The notes below the pieces were generated by a model. It saw only the letters and a list, made by a program, of their open reading frames with translations, had not been told where the DNA came from and made no database searches. The position numbers were made by a program, and so were the translations under genes. A DNA stretch of 64,000 bases, taken from positions 21,661 through 85,660 of the forward strand of contig CAIIXF020000358.1 in NCBI GenBank assembly GCA_903813345.2. The letters run 5' to 3'. This DNA comes from Owenia fusiformis. Taxonomy: Eukaryota > Annelida > Polychaeta > Sabellida > Oweniidae. Numbering within the stretch: the stretch's first letter is position 1; each line of letters opens with the position of its first letter. Positions 31,133 to 42,785 of the stretch are shown here, piece after piece.

Positions 31133-34100
31133 ATGAACAAGAACTGTTCGACTTTAATCATTCTGGTCATGGCGTACTTGCAGGCTTTTTTGGACTTTTC
31201 ATTCGGACGGACATTTTATAGATCCGAAAACAGAATGTTACTGAATGTCACGCACGTGATACCAAAGTTGTCAATCGAAGAATGCGCCATTTACTGCGAG
31301 TCAACCAGTGGCTGTGTTCAGTTCAATTTTCGGAAGAGTAATGGCGACGATACGTGTCAATTATTATCAACAAGTGGCACCCTTATAAAGAACCAATATG
31401 ATTATGACCTTTGGCGACCCGAGAAACCACGTAAGTATGTTTCATGATCCTAAAATGATTCGATTGGCTGTAATTGGATGACATTAAACCTAACATGACT
31501 CAAACAACTTTATGTTAATATTAACCCTCACTGAGAGACCGACTGAAAGTGTTCGAAACTCGAAAAAGCTGTTTGTTACATTTCAGTTTCAAAAATACAA
31601 AAGTGACATTTTTGGGCACAAACATGTAAGATAATCTAGGTAATTGTGAATGGATTATTCACGAGACGCCAGAATCATCGATATACTCCCCTTTGTTACC
31701 TAATGGAACTCTATAAATGAGTGATCATCTGCACTTTAAACCATTCGGTTTATGAAACAATTGTGGATGTTTGTTTCGATGATGTTTGTGTTCGAAAATG
31801 CTTAATTTTTTAGACATGTAATGCCGAAATTGTTTTTTCCCAAGGTCGTGACGATTCTGCCTTTAACTCAAAAAATCATGGAAAGCGAAAAACTTCTTCA
31901 AAGGCTACTTCATTTTGTTACTGAAACGGATCGATTTCCGTAACTAAATCACTTTGCATGGTTCTGCATTCTGGTAAACAACATGTTATCACGTGAAATA
32001 AAATGTGACATGTAGCAAATAATTAAATTATATCATATAACCTATGCGTAAAAGTCAGATGAATATTTGATATTGTTATGAAAAGCCGATAAATTAGATA
32101 TGCACGAACAAATGAGTAAGGGGCAAATATAGTAAAACCAAACATTGCACCCAAGACATTATTATCGCATTGTTATCAGATGTCTATTAACAAGTTTTAT
32201 GCCTTGAAATGAATCAGAAACCAACATTATATTTAATGATTAATGACAATCAACATTTTTTATGAAAAGAATAGCATACCGTATTAAATAATAATATACT
32301 CGGGACAATCGAATAGCGTGTGATATATCCTACTCACTAAAAACAGCATTATAAAGGAAGAGGTGCGTTTATTGGCAAATACCCCTATAGTCAAAATGAA
32401 TGAATGAATCTATGAATTTATATCAATAAACCTCATAAGGTAGAAAATAGTATTTCGAAGTTAGTTTCTAGCGATTGGGACGGGAATCTAAAACGAAGTC
32501 AGTCCCCGGAATGAAAACTTAATGAAACAATATTATTTCCAGATTTAGATTAAAGTTTTATTCGGGAATGTATTTTAATAATATCGGTAATTTGATTAAT
32601 CATTTTCAAATCATTTAACGAAGTAGTAGGAGTTATTTCTGAAATGTTTCATATATGCACAAAGTATCACTCTGGTCCAAGAAGTCTCTCTACCTCCGTG
32701 ACATTGAGCTCGGTCAGCAAGCGCTCGATTGCATGCAACCAAAATTTTATTTTAAGTTTTAATAATATAATTTATTATTCTAATTTAAAAAAAAATCTCA
32801 AGATCCGGACCGTAATTTTTCTTAGATATTTTCATAAATACTTTTGTTATTCCATTAAATGATCACAATTTTAAGGGAATCTGAACTGTGCAATAAAAAT
32901 AATGCAATTTCCAATTGAAAACAATGTTAAATTTTTTCTAGAAATGAACATACGATCGATCTCGCTAATTTTAACATATTTTATTACACATATCAGCATA
33001 TTATTCACCCGTTATTTCTTTAGAAAATCTGAATTGAAAGTAAAAAGTACAATTGCCATTGAAGTCTTACCTTATTAAGCTCCACCCACTTATTATAATT
33101 AATTACAATTGACAAAACGCTGTAACACTTATTTGAAAAAAGAGAATATTTTTCAAAAATTGTTTCCAAGGATTACAACTAATGTAGTTTTAATAAGTTC
33201 CCATAACATATAAGTAGCTACCTACTCTGTATTTGGGAATTTTTTTGTTATAGTTGGATTGATCTATACGGGATGTAGGGGGCAATTCAGCTATTCAAAA
33301 TTGAGGGATAATACACCTTATGACAACCTAACACTGCAGGGATGTGTTGACGATTGCAGACAAAAAGGTAATACCACAATAATACTTGCAATTGATTAAT
33401 GTCCCGATTGATATGCGGGTCTGAATACATCGTATGACCTCACACTGAAAGGATGTGTTGATGATTGCAGACAAAAAGGTAATACCATAATACTACTTTC
33501 AATTGTTTAATGTGTCTAATTAATATGCGGGTTGGAATGCACCTTATTATAACCTAACACTGCAGCGACGTGTTGATGATTGCAGACAAAAAGGTAATAC
33601 CATAATACTACTTGTAATTGATTAATGTGTCTAATTACAATGCGGGTCGGATTAACCTTATGATAACCTCACACTGCATGTGTTGATGATTGCAGAAAAA
33701 GAGGTAATACCGCAATAATACTTGCAATTGATTCATGTGTCTTATTAATATGCGGGTCTGATTGATTACATCTTATGATAACCCCACTCTGCAGGGATGT
33801 GTTTGTTACTACAGACAAAAAGGTAATACCAGAATTTACTATTCCTACCTTGCATTTGTTTCAATTAATATGTGGCTTGAAATATGCCTTATGATAACTT
33901 CACACTGCAGAGGTGTTAATAATTGCAGACAAAAAGGTACTACCATAATACTACTTGCAATTGATTAATGTGTCTAATTAATATGCGGGTTGGAATGCAT
34001 CTTATAACAACCTAACACTGCAGCGATGTGTTGATGATTGCAGACAAAAAAAGTAATACCATAATTTTACTTTCAATTGATTGATGTGTCTAAATAATAT

Positions 34101-34938
34101 GCGGGTCGGATTACACCTTATGATAACCTCACGATGCAGGGATGTGTTGATGATTGCAGACAAAAATATTCAAATAAAAAATTAATTAATTTTTCCTAAA
34201 CACATTGTTTTTTTTCTTAAAGTAAAACTGATATAAAGATGAGAACACCTATCAATGGGTTAAGTAAAATTGTAATTCATGCATTTTTACAATATTCATC
34301 ATTCTCAGGTGATTTCTCAATGTAATTCACGCCCAAAAGTCATCATTCTCGGGTGATTTCTAAATGTAATTCATGCCCTTATGGCAATAGTCATCATTCT
34401 CAGGTGATTCCTAAATATTATTCATGCCCTTATTGCAAAAGTCATCATTCTCAGTTGATTTCTAAATGTTATTCATGCCCTTATGGCAATAGTCATCATT
34501 CTCAGGTGATTCCTAAATGTTATTCATGCCCTTATTGCAATAGTCATCATTCTCAGTTGATTCCTAAATGTTATTCATGCCCTTATGGCAATAGTCATCA
34601 TTCTCGGGTAATTTCTAAATGTAATTCATGCCCTTATTGCATAGTTATCATTCTCGGGTGATTTCTAAATGTTATTCATGCCCATAGTCATCATTTCCAT
34701 TTTTGAAACCTATTTTCATTTATTTTATTCCCAATGTTTACTTAAATTAAAGACTGATTTATTTTGATCATTTTCAGGAAAGAAGTTTGCAGGAGCCTAC
34801 GGAGGTTTTCGATGTCTATGCGGAGATCTACTCTATTATGCAACGAGTAATTGCACAATACCATGTAAAGGGAACGCTGCAGAGATATGCGGCGGCGAAG
34901 ATGGTCAGCACTTGTCCACATATGTTGTAAACTGGTAA
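31133..34938 (+). CDS. Secreted PAN/apple plus WSC domain protein, three exons
   Basis: Exons 31133-31430 (298 nt), 33254-33367 (114 nt) and 34778-34938 (161 nt) give 190 residues. Junctions are CCAC|GTAAGT, TTATAG|TTGG, AAAAG|GTAATA and TTTCAG|GAAA, all phase 1. Residues 1-25 are a hydrophobic signal peptide (STLIILVMAYLQAFLDFSFG). Residues ~35-95 form a PAN/apple-type domain (SIEECAIYC, CVQFNF, CQLL). From ~105 to the end is a WSC domain: TGC, GCVDDC, FRCLCGD, CTIPCKGN, EICGGED, STYVVNW, with the eight-cysteine order of WSC. Both are extracellular binding modules, PAN for protein or carbohydrate and WSC for glycans. The protein ends right after the WSC domain, so it is probably secreted and not membrane-anchored. 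Ligand unknown. Expected introns: 31431-33253 and 33368-34777. Confidence 0.9.
33368..34168 (+). repeat. Intronic tandem array derived from the end of exon 2, with splice donors
   Basis: Intron 2 begins with about seven degenerate copies of a 110-120-bp unit. Each unit joins ~65 bases matching the 3' end of exon 2 (ACACTGCAGGGATGTGTTGA, then TTGCAGACAAAAAG) to ~50 bases of the intron start. GT stands at the donor position in six copies (33479, 33594, 33704, 33824, 33937, 34054); the last (34168) has lost it. None carries the exon's acceptor, although each has internal CTGCAG and TTGCAG, which could act as AG sites. Confidence 0.88.
34295..34700 (+). repeat. 51-bp minisatellite in intron 2
   Basis: TCATCATTCTC recurs at 34340, 34391, 34442, 34493, 34544 and 34595, an exact 51-base period, with degenerate copies on both edges (about eight units). 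Because 51 is divisible by three, one frame stays open and repeats CPYGNSHHSQ, but it has no start context or splice signals and lies inside an intron. Confidence 0.92.
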
Positions 34939-34983
34939 CATATCAACACTGGACGGAAAACTATTTATTTAATCATTTTATGG

Positions 34984-34989
34984 AATAAA
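34984..34989 (+). promoter_or_regulatory. Polyadenylation signal AATAAA
   Basis: AATAAA 46 bases after the stop codon of the PAN/WSC gene (TGGAATAAAAAACC), a normal position for the 3'-end signal. Another AATAAA-like site lies near 35410. Confidence 0.6.
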
Positions 34990-35766
34990 AAACCTTGCAT
35001 TGCATTTCATTACTTGGACTGCATAATGAACCAATTGATATGCGAGGGCAAACAATTAATGTAGCAGAAATGCACTGTTCCTGTTTCATTTATATTCTAA
35101 TTACGTCAACGATATTACGGCTAGGCTAGATTTAATTTGTCTACTATTTTAGTGTAGTCAAATACAAAAAGTTCATAGTTTATAAATCATTGCATACAGA
35201 TTTGAATTATAAGGTGAATTAAATTAATCAGCAGTCTGTAATGCTAAAAGGTGAAAAGGTAACACGATGTTATATCTCGCCAACCTTTTGTCAATGACCT
35301 GAGTAGAACCAAGACTGTACAATTGAATTGCATTTTCTTCTTAATCCTCTAAATTATAATATTATATGTACAAACTGTTTCTTAACTTGTAAAATGTGAT
35401 TTATATGAAATAAATAACATTTCAATTTCAATCAAGTACTCAACATGTGAAGTCATGACTTTAGCAGCTCTGCAGTTTATTGCTTTTTTGGATGTAATAT
35501 AGAGTAGACACTTATCAAAGAATTAACAGATGGATTTTAGTGTCGTTGGAGATTATTGCGAATGAATCTTGGCTTTGTCACTGACAGATGTGGCCTAATA
35601 TCTACAGAGGAAGTTTTGTGTTTTTGATGGAGTAATATTGCTCAAAATTTGCCAGGGCCATTACTTACCAGCTAATTCTACATTTAAGTGTACACAGTAT
35701 AAACAATCAACATATACTTACAATACATAGCCAGCCTAGCAATATTACATATACTATACTAATACA

Positions 35767-36921
35767 ATGGCTGAAATGGAGATCACTCCCATGGATGGTC
35801 TTGCATCGTCTATTGCTAAACTGTGTTCTAAAATGGACAATGTTGTAAAATCTGTGGATGCTAACACGTTATCTCTACAAGACTTGAAACAAAGTTTTGA
35901 TGCAACTTCCAAAAAGGTTGAGGAACACAGCTCTGAAATAGAGTCCCTTAAGACTGATAATAGCAAACTTACACGCTATATTGGGATACTTGAGGGCAGG
36001 ATTAACAGGCTCGAACTTAAGTCTGATCAACATGATGATGACTTGGAAGATCTAAGACTCCGCAGTATGCGCTTAAACGTGTGTTTCTACAATGTTCCTG
36101 AACAAAAGGGTGAAGATGTTAAACTTGTGGTTCTCGGAATCCTGACCAAAGCAATGGGTATACCTATTGAGGCAATTCGCTCATCCTCTAATTTAGCTGG
36201 TTCAGTTATGATTGACGTAGCACATAGATTTGGAGGAGGTAGAACAAGGCCTATTGTTGTACGCTTTTCGGACCGTTCAGGCCAAATGTTGGTGATGTCT
36301 CATGCCAAAAACCTAAGAAACAGTTCTGTGAACATTTCTGACCAACTGCCTAACACAATGAACAGAAAACATGTTGCCCAACTTCCCAAGCTAAAATCGC
36401 TACGCTCAGAAAACAATGGAGTCCAGGGATTTAAGGCTCATCTAAACAGAGGTGTACTTGTGGTTAATGGTGTAAAGCAAGATCCAGGGTTTGTGAACAA
36501 TCCCCTCGATCTACAGCTTAAGGATATATCCCCCGACATATGCAGGGACGATATTGCAGCCTCCAAAGTACACATGCGTTATAATAATATCATCCAAGGG
36601 TTTTGCTGCAACGTTGCTGACAAGTCACAAGCGAAAGCAGCCCTGGCTACTCTTATCAGTGATTGTGATGTGAGTAATGCAGATCACCGCTCGTACGCGT
36701 ACCGATAGTTGCTGACTCGGGTCTCCAAGAAGGCAACAGTGATGACAGAGATTATGGCACCAGTAGGATTATACTCGACAGAATGCAAGAACTTAATATT
36801 TTGAATGCCATCGTTGGCATTTCACGTGTGAACAAAGGCAAACTCAATGGTAAAGTCCTAAAAGAACTGGTCCTGGAGGGCTGTAATGAAGCACTGAGGA
36901 AAGCTGGACTCATACAAGCTT
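35767..36921 (+). pseudogene. LINE ORF1 (L1-type RNA-binding protein), one frameshift
   Basis: Encodes an L1-ORF1-like nucleic acid chaperone, which coats LINE RNA. Residues ~15-95 form a coiled coil rich in heptads (SKKVEEHSSEIESLKTDNSK). Next comes an RRM-like core (RSMRLNVCFYNVPEQKGED), then the C-terminal part (IDVAHRFGGGRTRPIVVRFS). The first frame runs to 36708; a shift near 36695 leads into PIVADSGLQEGNSDDRDY and on to a stop at 36919-36921. Of the LINEs here it is the only ORF1. It could belong to the 39.4-kb LINE, with a CR1-like element now lying between, or to a lost element. Mostly intact, so relatively young. Confidence 0.75.
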
Positions 36922-36948
36922 AATTTCATCATCAACGTATGATCACCC

Positions 36949-37360
36949 TAGTTGATTCTTAGTAATTGTGGTTAGATTACTGCATTGCATCGACACCAAG
37001 GTGTCTGTTTTTATTTTATTTTGTTTATGTTTTGAGGCTACCCAAGGGGCATTTCAGTTCATTATTGGACTGTAACACTTACACTATTGTTTTCCACCTC
37101 TAGCTTTTTCAGTTAACGGGTGTTGATCAGGTAGTGACAGAGAGAGACCAATGTGTCTAGTTGATTCTTAGTAATCGTGGTTAGATTACTGCATTGCATC
37201 GACACCAAGGTGTCTGTTTTCATTTATTTTTTGTTTATGTTTTGAGGCTACCCAAGGGGCATTTCATTTCAGTTCATTAGTGGACAGTAACATTAACACT
37301 ATTGTTTTTCACCTTTAGTTTTTATCAGTTTGTTGATCAGGTAGTGGCTGAGAGAGATAA
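36949..37360 (+). repeat. Two direct repeats of ~207 bp
   Basis: CTAGTTGATTCTTAGTAATT starts near 36949 and again at 37156; the units continue nearly identically through CATCGACACCAAGGTGTCTG and AGGCTACCCAAGGGGCATTT. They lie between the LINE ORF1 and the RT fragment and may be LINE 5' UTR or inter-ORF repeats. Confidence 0.85.
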
Positions 37361-37369
37361 ATCAAGCGA

Positions 37370-38799
37370 ATGCATTATTATTACTCAGCAATTTATTGTT
37401 CCACAACATGTGTGATGCAGTCATCTCTTGACACAGGCGTAGTCCCCAGTGACTGGAGACTAGCTAACATCACTCCTGTGTTCAAGAAAGGAGAGCGATA
37501 TAAACCATCTAATTATCGCCCCATCTCCTTGACCTGCATCAGCTGTAAAGTCATGGAACATGTGATTGCAAGTACCATCATGCAATTCCTGGAAGACAAC
37601 AACATCCTGTATGACTTACAACACGGATTTCGGGGGAAGAGGTCGTGTGAAACCCAACTGGTGGAATTCTTCCATGATCTGGCCTCAAACGACAACAAGA
37701 GGATCCAGACAGACGTTGTGGTTATGGACTTTGCCAAAGCCTTTGACAAAGTCTCTCACAGACATCTTCTCCACAAACTGGACAGGTATGGCATACGTGG
37801 AAACACCCTAAGATGGATAGAAGGCTTTCTAAAGGACAGGACTCAGAGGGTTGTCCTAGAGGGTAATCACTCAGAAAGTGCTCCTGTTACCTCCGGAGTC
37901 CCTCAAGGCACAGTCCTTTGGCCGATCATATTCCTGATCTACATCAATGACCTCCCAGAGTACCTACAGCACAGCAAGTTGCGCCTCTTCGCTGACGATT
38001 CCATCATCTACAGAGAAATCAGCAAACCTGAAGACTGCCAGCTCCTGCAACAAGACCTTGATGCTGCTCTGAGGTGGGAAGATGATTGGCTCATGAAATT
38101 CCATCCAGACAAGTGTAATGTCCTGAGCGTCACCCAGAGGCGAGACCCCATACGATTTCCCTACCAAATGCACCATCACCCACTTGAGCATGTTCCATCT
38201 GCCAAGTACCTGGGTGTTACCATTCAAGAAGACCTGAAGTGGAACATCCATGTCCAGAGCTCAGTGAAGAAGGCACACCAATCACTTGGGATGCTCCAAC
38301 GTCATCTCTGGAAAGCATCCACAAGAATCAAGACCTTGGCATACTACACCATAGTCAGGCCTAAATTGGAATATGGTGCTTGCGTATGGGACCCTCACAC
38401 ACAGACACAGATATACTCCCTTGAGATGGTCCAGCATCGTGCTGCTCGATATGTCACTGGCAACTACAGTCGTGACCCTGGATCTGTGACTGCCAAACTT
38501 CACCAGCTACAATGGCAGTCACTCCAGGATCAAAGGCATCACCAACGACTAGTGATGTTATACAAGATCATCAACGCCCTAGTAGCCATTCGCCACACCA
38601 CCTAGCTTACTCCACCCACTAGATTGACCAGGTCTGCCCACCAAGATTCATACCAGCTATACAGTTGCAGAAAAGACTCCCTGAAGTACTCCTTCTTCCC
38701 CCGCACAATTGTGGACTGGAACGCCCTTCCCAGAGATGTCACAAGCCTACCCACCATCGAGGCCTACCTTGATGCCCTGAGGAAGAGGACCAACTAAGA
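37370..38799 (+). pseudogene. CR1-like RT, nearly intact, one in-frame stop
   Basis: Reverse transcriptase and thumb of a CR1/jockey-type LINE: SLDTGVVPSDWR, FKKGERYKPSNYRPISL, VVMDFAKAFDKVSHRHL (motif A), SGVPQGTVLWPIIF (motif B), LRLFADDSIIY (motif C, FADD), AKYLGVTIQEDLKWN, then YSFFPRTIVDWNALP. It is open in one frame except for a TAG at 38603-38605; the same frame continues to a stop at 38797-38799. Codon use is more GC-rich than in the neighbouring LINE at 40 kb, so it is a different family. The endonuclease is missing, so it is 5' truncated; AATAAA is at 38868. Confidence 0.88.
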
Positions 38800-39410
38800 T
38801 CCCACTCTGTTTTTAAACTGTTTTTAACCTGCTTTTAAATTGTACATACACAAATCTTGCCACCCTCAATAAAATTGTCAAATCTGACAGAATTGAGTAT
38901 CTGATGATGATGTAGCACGCTCAAAAGTCAGAAGTGATTGTTCCTTCTAAAAGTCCCCTTTAGAGTCCTCTCCAATACTTACCTGTATTAACCAATGGGA
39001 GGTAAACTGACATTCTATGGGAGTGACATCTATAGATATACACATGAGTTTAAATACATTTATACAGTCTGTTAACTATGTCTAGCTATGTCACCTTTAT
39101 ATTAGCAAGACAAATTTTAATTTGAATTGACTTATACTTGAAATAACATTATTTTTTCTTACTCATGATTATTATTGTTTTGCATTTCTGCATTCAAATG
39201 ACATCTAGTGGTGAATTTGTGTAACTGCTAAATTCAACTCATGTTCACTTTGTTTAAAGCAATGGCTGCCTTATGCTGCAGTCACTTCATACTCCTTATG
39301 GTAAAACCTACATCATGGAAGATTTTTCATTCACCTGTCATTCATTCGTCACCTGTTCATGGAGTTATTATGTCGGTTAGCCACCATGAGATGTACAAAA
39401 ACACTAAATC

Positions 39411-40475
39411 ATGTGTAACCTAGACATTGCGACTTGGAGGGCTAGGATTGGTTCCTTTATTCAAGTCAAATACAAATCTTGCAAAGCTTCTTATACATCA
39501 AGATACCTTTTTCATGACCTAATTTCAAAATTAATGTGCACAGTATTGCAATTCATACCTCTTCTGATCACTGTGTTGTGTTTGTTGGATGGAACTTGTC
39601 ATATTTTGCCTTATGCAGCGGTGCTCAACTGTATTTATCTGATAGCTGTATCAGGGGCTAGTATTATTATGATGTCAATTAATATGATAGTAATACTATT
39701 ACTTTTGTACTGTACAGTACGTCTTGCAATTCAAAATTCTAATGTTACACATAACAAGGTTACATTACCAAGCATTATGAACTACATTGGAGCTTCATTG
39801 ATTATACCTGGATTAGGGTTTTATAATCAGTTTTTATTTGAGATAATGCACCTGATTATGATGCAGGCAAATGACATTGAAACAAATCCAGGCCCCATCC
39901 CTGAACATACTTTAAATGTTTTCTCGTTCAATATCAACAGCATTACTGCACATGAAGGGGCTAGGTTTAATGAATTACGACAAACCATTTTTGATCTGAA
40001 CTGTGATGTGATCTCTCTTTGTGAAGTGGGTAAAAGAGTCAATTTAGATAACCATGTATTGAATGGGTTCCATAAGCCAATTTATCCACCGATCCCGGAA
40101 TATGGAAGGGGTATTGCTGTCTATATAAATAATAGCATTCCTTTCAAGCTGAGATCTGATCTGTCAAATGAAAATGAAATTGTTTGGGTTGAAATGTTGA
40201 TAAATAATTCAAAAGTTTTAATGAGTACTTGCTACCGTAGCCCATCTCTAGTCTCAAAGCAACAAATTCAGTTATTCAATAACCGTCTGAGGACAACTTT
40301 AATCAAAATTAGAGATGAAGATAGATACGATATGGTATTTATGAATGGTGATTTCAATGCCAAATCAAAATTATTTTTTGACCAAGATCCAGATACACCA
40401 GTAGGGCTTGCACTTTATGACACTATGACTGATATGACTTTGATATCTTCAAAAGTCACATTCACTGTAAATTAA
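39411..40475 (+). pseudogene. LINE leader, 2A and AP endonuclease (truncated)
   Basis: Residues 1-150 contain three or four hydrophobic segments (VLQFIPLLITVLCLL, MNMIVILLLLYCTVRL-like). DIETNPGP follows at residues 155-162. The rest is an exonuclease/endonuclease/phosphatase-type AP endonuclease: LNVFSFNINSI, CDVISLCEV, GRGIAVYINN, CYRSPS, FMNGDFNAKS. The endonuclease ends prematurely at 40475, before the usual SDH motif, because of a deletion. In an active element this protein nicks target DNA. Confidence 0.85.
39873..39896 (+). promoter_or_regulatory. 2A-type ribosome-skipping site (DIETNPGP)
   Basis: The eight codons encode DIETNPGP, an exact match to the 2A consensus D(V/I)ExNPGP. In 2A sequences the bond between the last glycine and proline is not made, releasing the upstream peptide while translation goes on. 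Here it separates a hydrophobic leader from the endonuclease-RT. 2A-like motifs are known from trypanosome and marine-invertebrate LINEs. Whether this one works was not tested; the upstream residues also matter. Confidence 0.85.
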
Positions 40476-40495
40476 AGGTTAGCAAGGCGAATGAT

Positions 40496-42785
40496 ATGCC
40501 ATGGTTTAACACGGACATTAAAAAAGCAATAAACAAAAGAGATAAATTATATCGAAAATTCAAGGTGACCAATGAAGTAAAATTGTTCAATGATTATACT
40601 CAACAAGTAGTCAATGTTCGTAACCTTATCAATACAAGTAAATCTAACTATGAAAATGAGATCTGTGATAATCTTCAAAATCAGTCTTCTAATGATAAGT
40701 TCTATTGGAATACAATTAAAAATTTACTTGGCAAAAGATTTTCAGCTGATATTCCATCACTTTACTCTGATCGACTTAATGATGTTGCAGATTCTGACAT
40801 GAGCAAAGCTACCCTATTTCTAAATCAGTTTGTTTCTAAATTTCATCATGACCTTAATCTTGGGAATGACCTGCCTAATTTCCCGTCCAGATCAACAATA
40901 CTCTTCAACCATGTATCTACAAACAGGGTGGAAGTTCATAAACTTTTACGCAATCTTGATATTTCGAAGGCTGCCGGACCTGATGGCATTATTAACAGGA
41001 TGCTCAACTTAGCCGCCGATTCAGTTGATTTACCACTGACTAATTTATTTAACCTTATATTTAAGGACGGTATTTTCCCAAAAACTTGGAAGGAAGGTCA
41101 TATTATCCCAATATTCAAAAACAAAGGCAACAAAACTGATCCTATTAACTATCGTCCTGTCACCCTTTTAAACACAATATCTAAACTATGTGAAAGAATC
41201 ATTCATAAGCAACTTCTTGCCCATCTCATTGAAAACAAGCTACTATATAAAAATCAGTCAGGCTTTTTACCAGGCCATAGTACTGACCTCCAACTAATGA
41301 GTATCACTAATTATATCTTTTCTGCTTTTGAAAACAATCAGCAAGTTCGTGCAACCTTTCTAGACGTAGAATCTGCTTTTGATAAAGTTCCTCACTCACT
41401 GCTTCTACATAAAATCAAAGCATACGGAATTGGGGATAACCTGCTTAAACTTTTTACTTCATATCTCCATGGTAGAAGAGTTAGGGCAAAAGTCAACTCA
41501 GAACTTTCCACTTGGTCACAATCAGGCTTCGTAAATAGTGGGGTGCCTCAAGGATCAATTTTAGGACCAATTTTCTTTTTGCTTTACATTAATGACCTTC
41601 CTGATATAATAGAATCTACATCATTCATTTATGCCGATGATACATCTTTATATGTTCGAGTAACACCTAATACAGGCGTAATAACGTCTCATGATAAAAT
41701 ACAAAAAGACTTAAATAACATTTTTGACTGGTCACAAGTATGGAAAAGAAATTTAAGGCTAGTAAATCTAAAGAAGTAATTTTCTGTAAGTCAAGATCAC
41801 AAACCATAGATTACCCATCACTCTTCCTCAGCAATGATCAAATTGAACGTGTCCATAGTCAGAAGCATCTGGGAGTAATCCTAGATGCACATTTGAACTT
41901 TGAAGAGCACATCAATTACATTGCAATTAAGGCAAGTAAAATGCTCAATCCATTAAGTTTTCTAAAAGTTTAATTAACATCTAATCATTTAGAACGAATG
42001 TATATTTCTTATATTCTGCCTCACCTGGAACAAGGAGCGCTATTTTTTGACTCTGCATCAAAACTTCAACTTGAAAAATTAAATAAAATTCATTACCGTG
42101 CAGCCTTGATAGTATCTGGAGCTATCCAAGGAACGAGTACTGAGAAATTATTATTTTCGTTAGGCTGGAAAGCTTTGAGTCAGAGAAGAGATGAAAGAAA
42201 GGCTACTCATATGTTTAAAGTCTCAAAGGAGCTTGTCCCATCCTATGTATTAGATATCTATACTCCCTTTCTTAACCAAAGACACAGACCAGGACTTAGG
42301 TCATTCAGAACTTATCATATCCCTGCAAGAGCTTCAACCTAATTTAGAAATTCTCCAGCCATTTCGCCAATTAAGATCTGGACTAATACCCCAGAGATCA
42401 TCAAAAACAGTCAGTCTAAATCTCAGTTTCGAAGGAGATATACAACCCATCATTGCAGCTCTAACATTAATACAGCTGTTAAAATTTCTACCATTAGAAA
42501 TCAAACTTAATAGAATGAGGTGTGACCTATCGCTAAGGTCAGATTTCTACAGACACAATTTCGAAAACGTTTCAGATCCAACATGTCAGTGTGGGTTTAA
42601 TAATCAGACAAATGTCCATTTCCTCTAGATCTTGCATTGCCCTCTTACACTTGAAGCAAGGCAACATTACATCGAAAGTTTATCAATGGCTGACCGAAAC
42701 TCCTTTAACTTTTCAGGTAAAAGTAGTATTGACAAACTCAATATGATTTTATTTGGTGATACAACATTTATTGATAAAATAATTT
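40496..42785 (+). pseudogene. CR1/L2-like RT and C-terminal domain, copy B
   Basis: Starts in the linker after the endonuclease (PWFNTDIKKAINKRDKLYRK), then DISKAAGPDGI, YRPVTLLNTISKLCERII, TFLDVESAFDKVPHS (motif A), SGVPQGSILGPIFF (motif B) and FIYADDTSLY (motif C). The first frame is good to about 41745. A lost T shifts it; the next piece (41740-41973) has HLGVILDAHLNF; a TAA breaks it at 41971, and 41998-42342 covers LIVSGAIQG to another TAA. The knuckle near 42585-42640 (CQCGFNNQTNVHFL) also has a stop. Comparison with copy A shows each lesion is copy-specific, so both decayed after separate insertion. Confidence 0.9.

Noticed and set aside
33762-33968. A second small WSC-like exon gene in the intron array
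   Set aside because: It reads across repeat units and intron sequence and lacks the acceptor and most WSC cysteines.
34353-34661. 102-codon Cys/His-rich frame in the 51-bp array, resembling a zinc-finger protein
   Set aside because: The unit length keeps one frame open by arithmetic; it sits inside an intron with no start, splice or domain evidence.
34295-34700. CRISPR-like repeats
   Set aside because: Units are directly tandem without spacers, and the genome is eukaryotic. It is a minisatellite.
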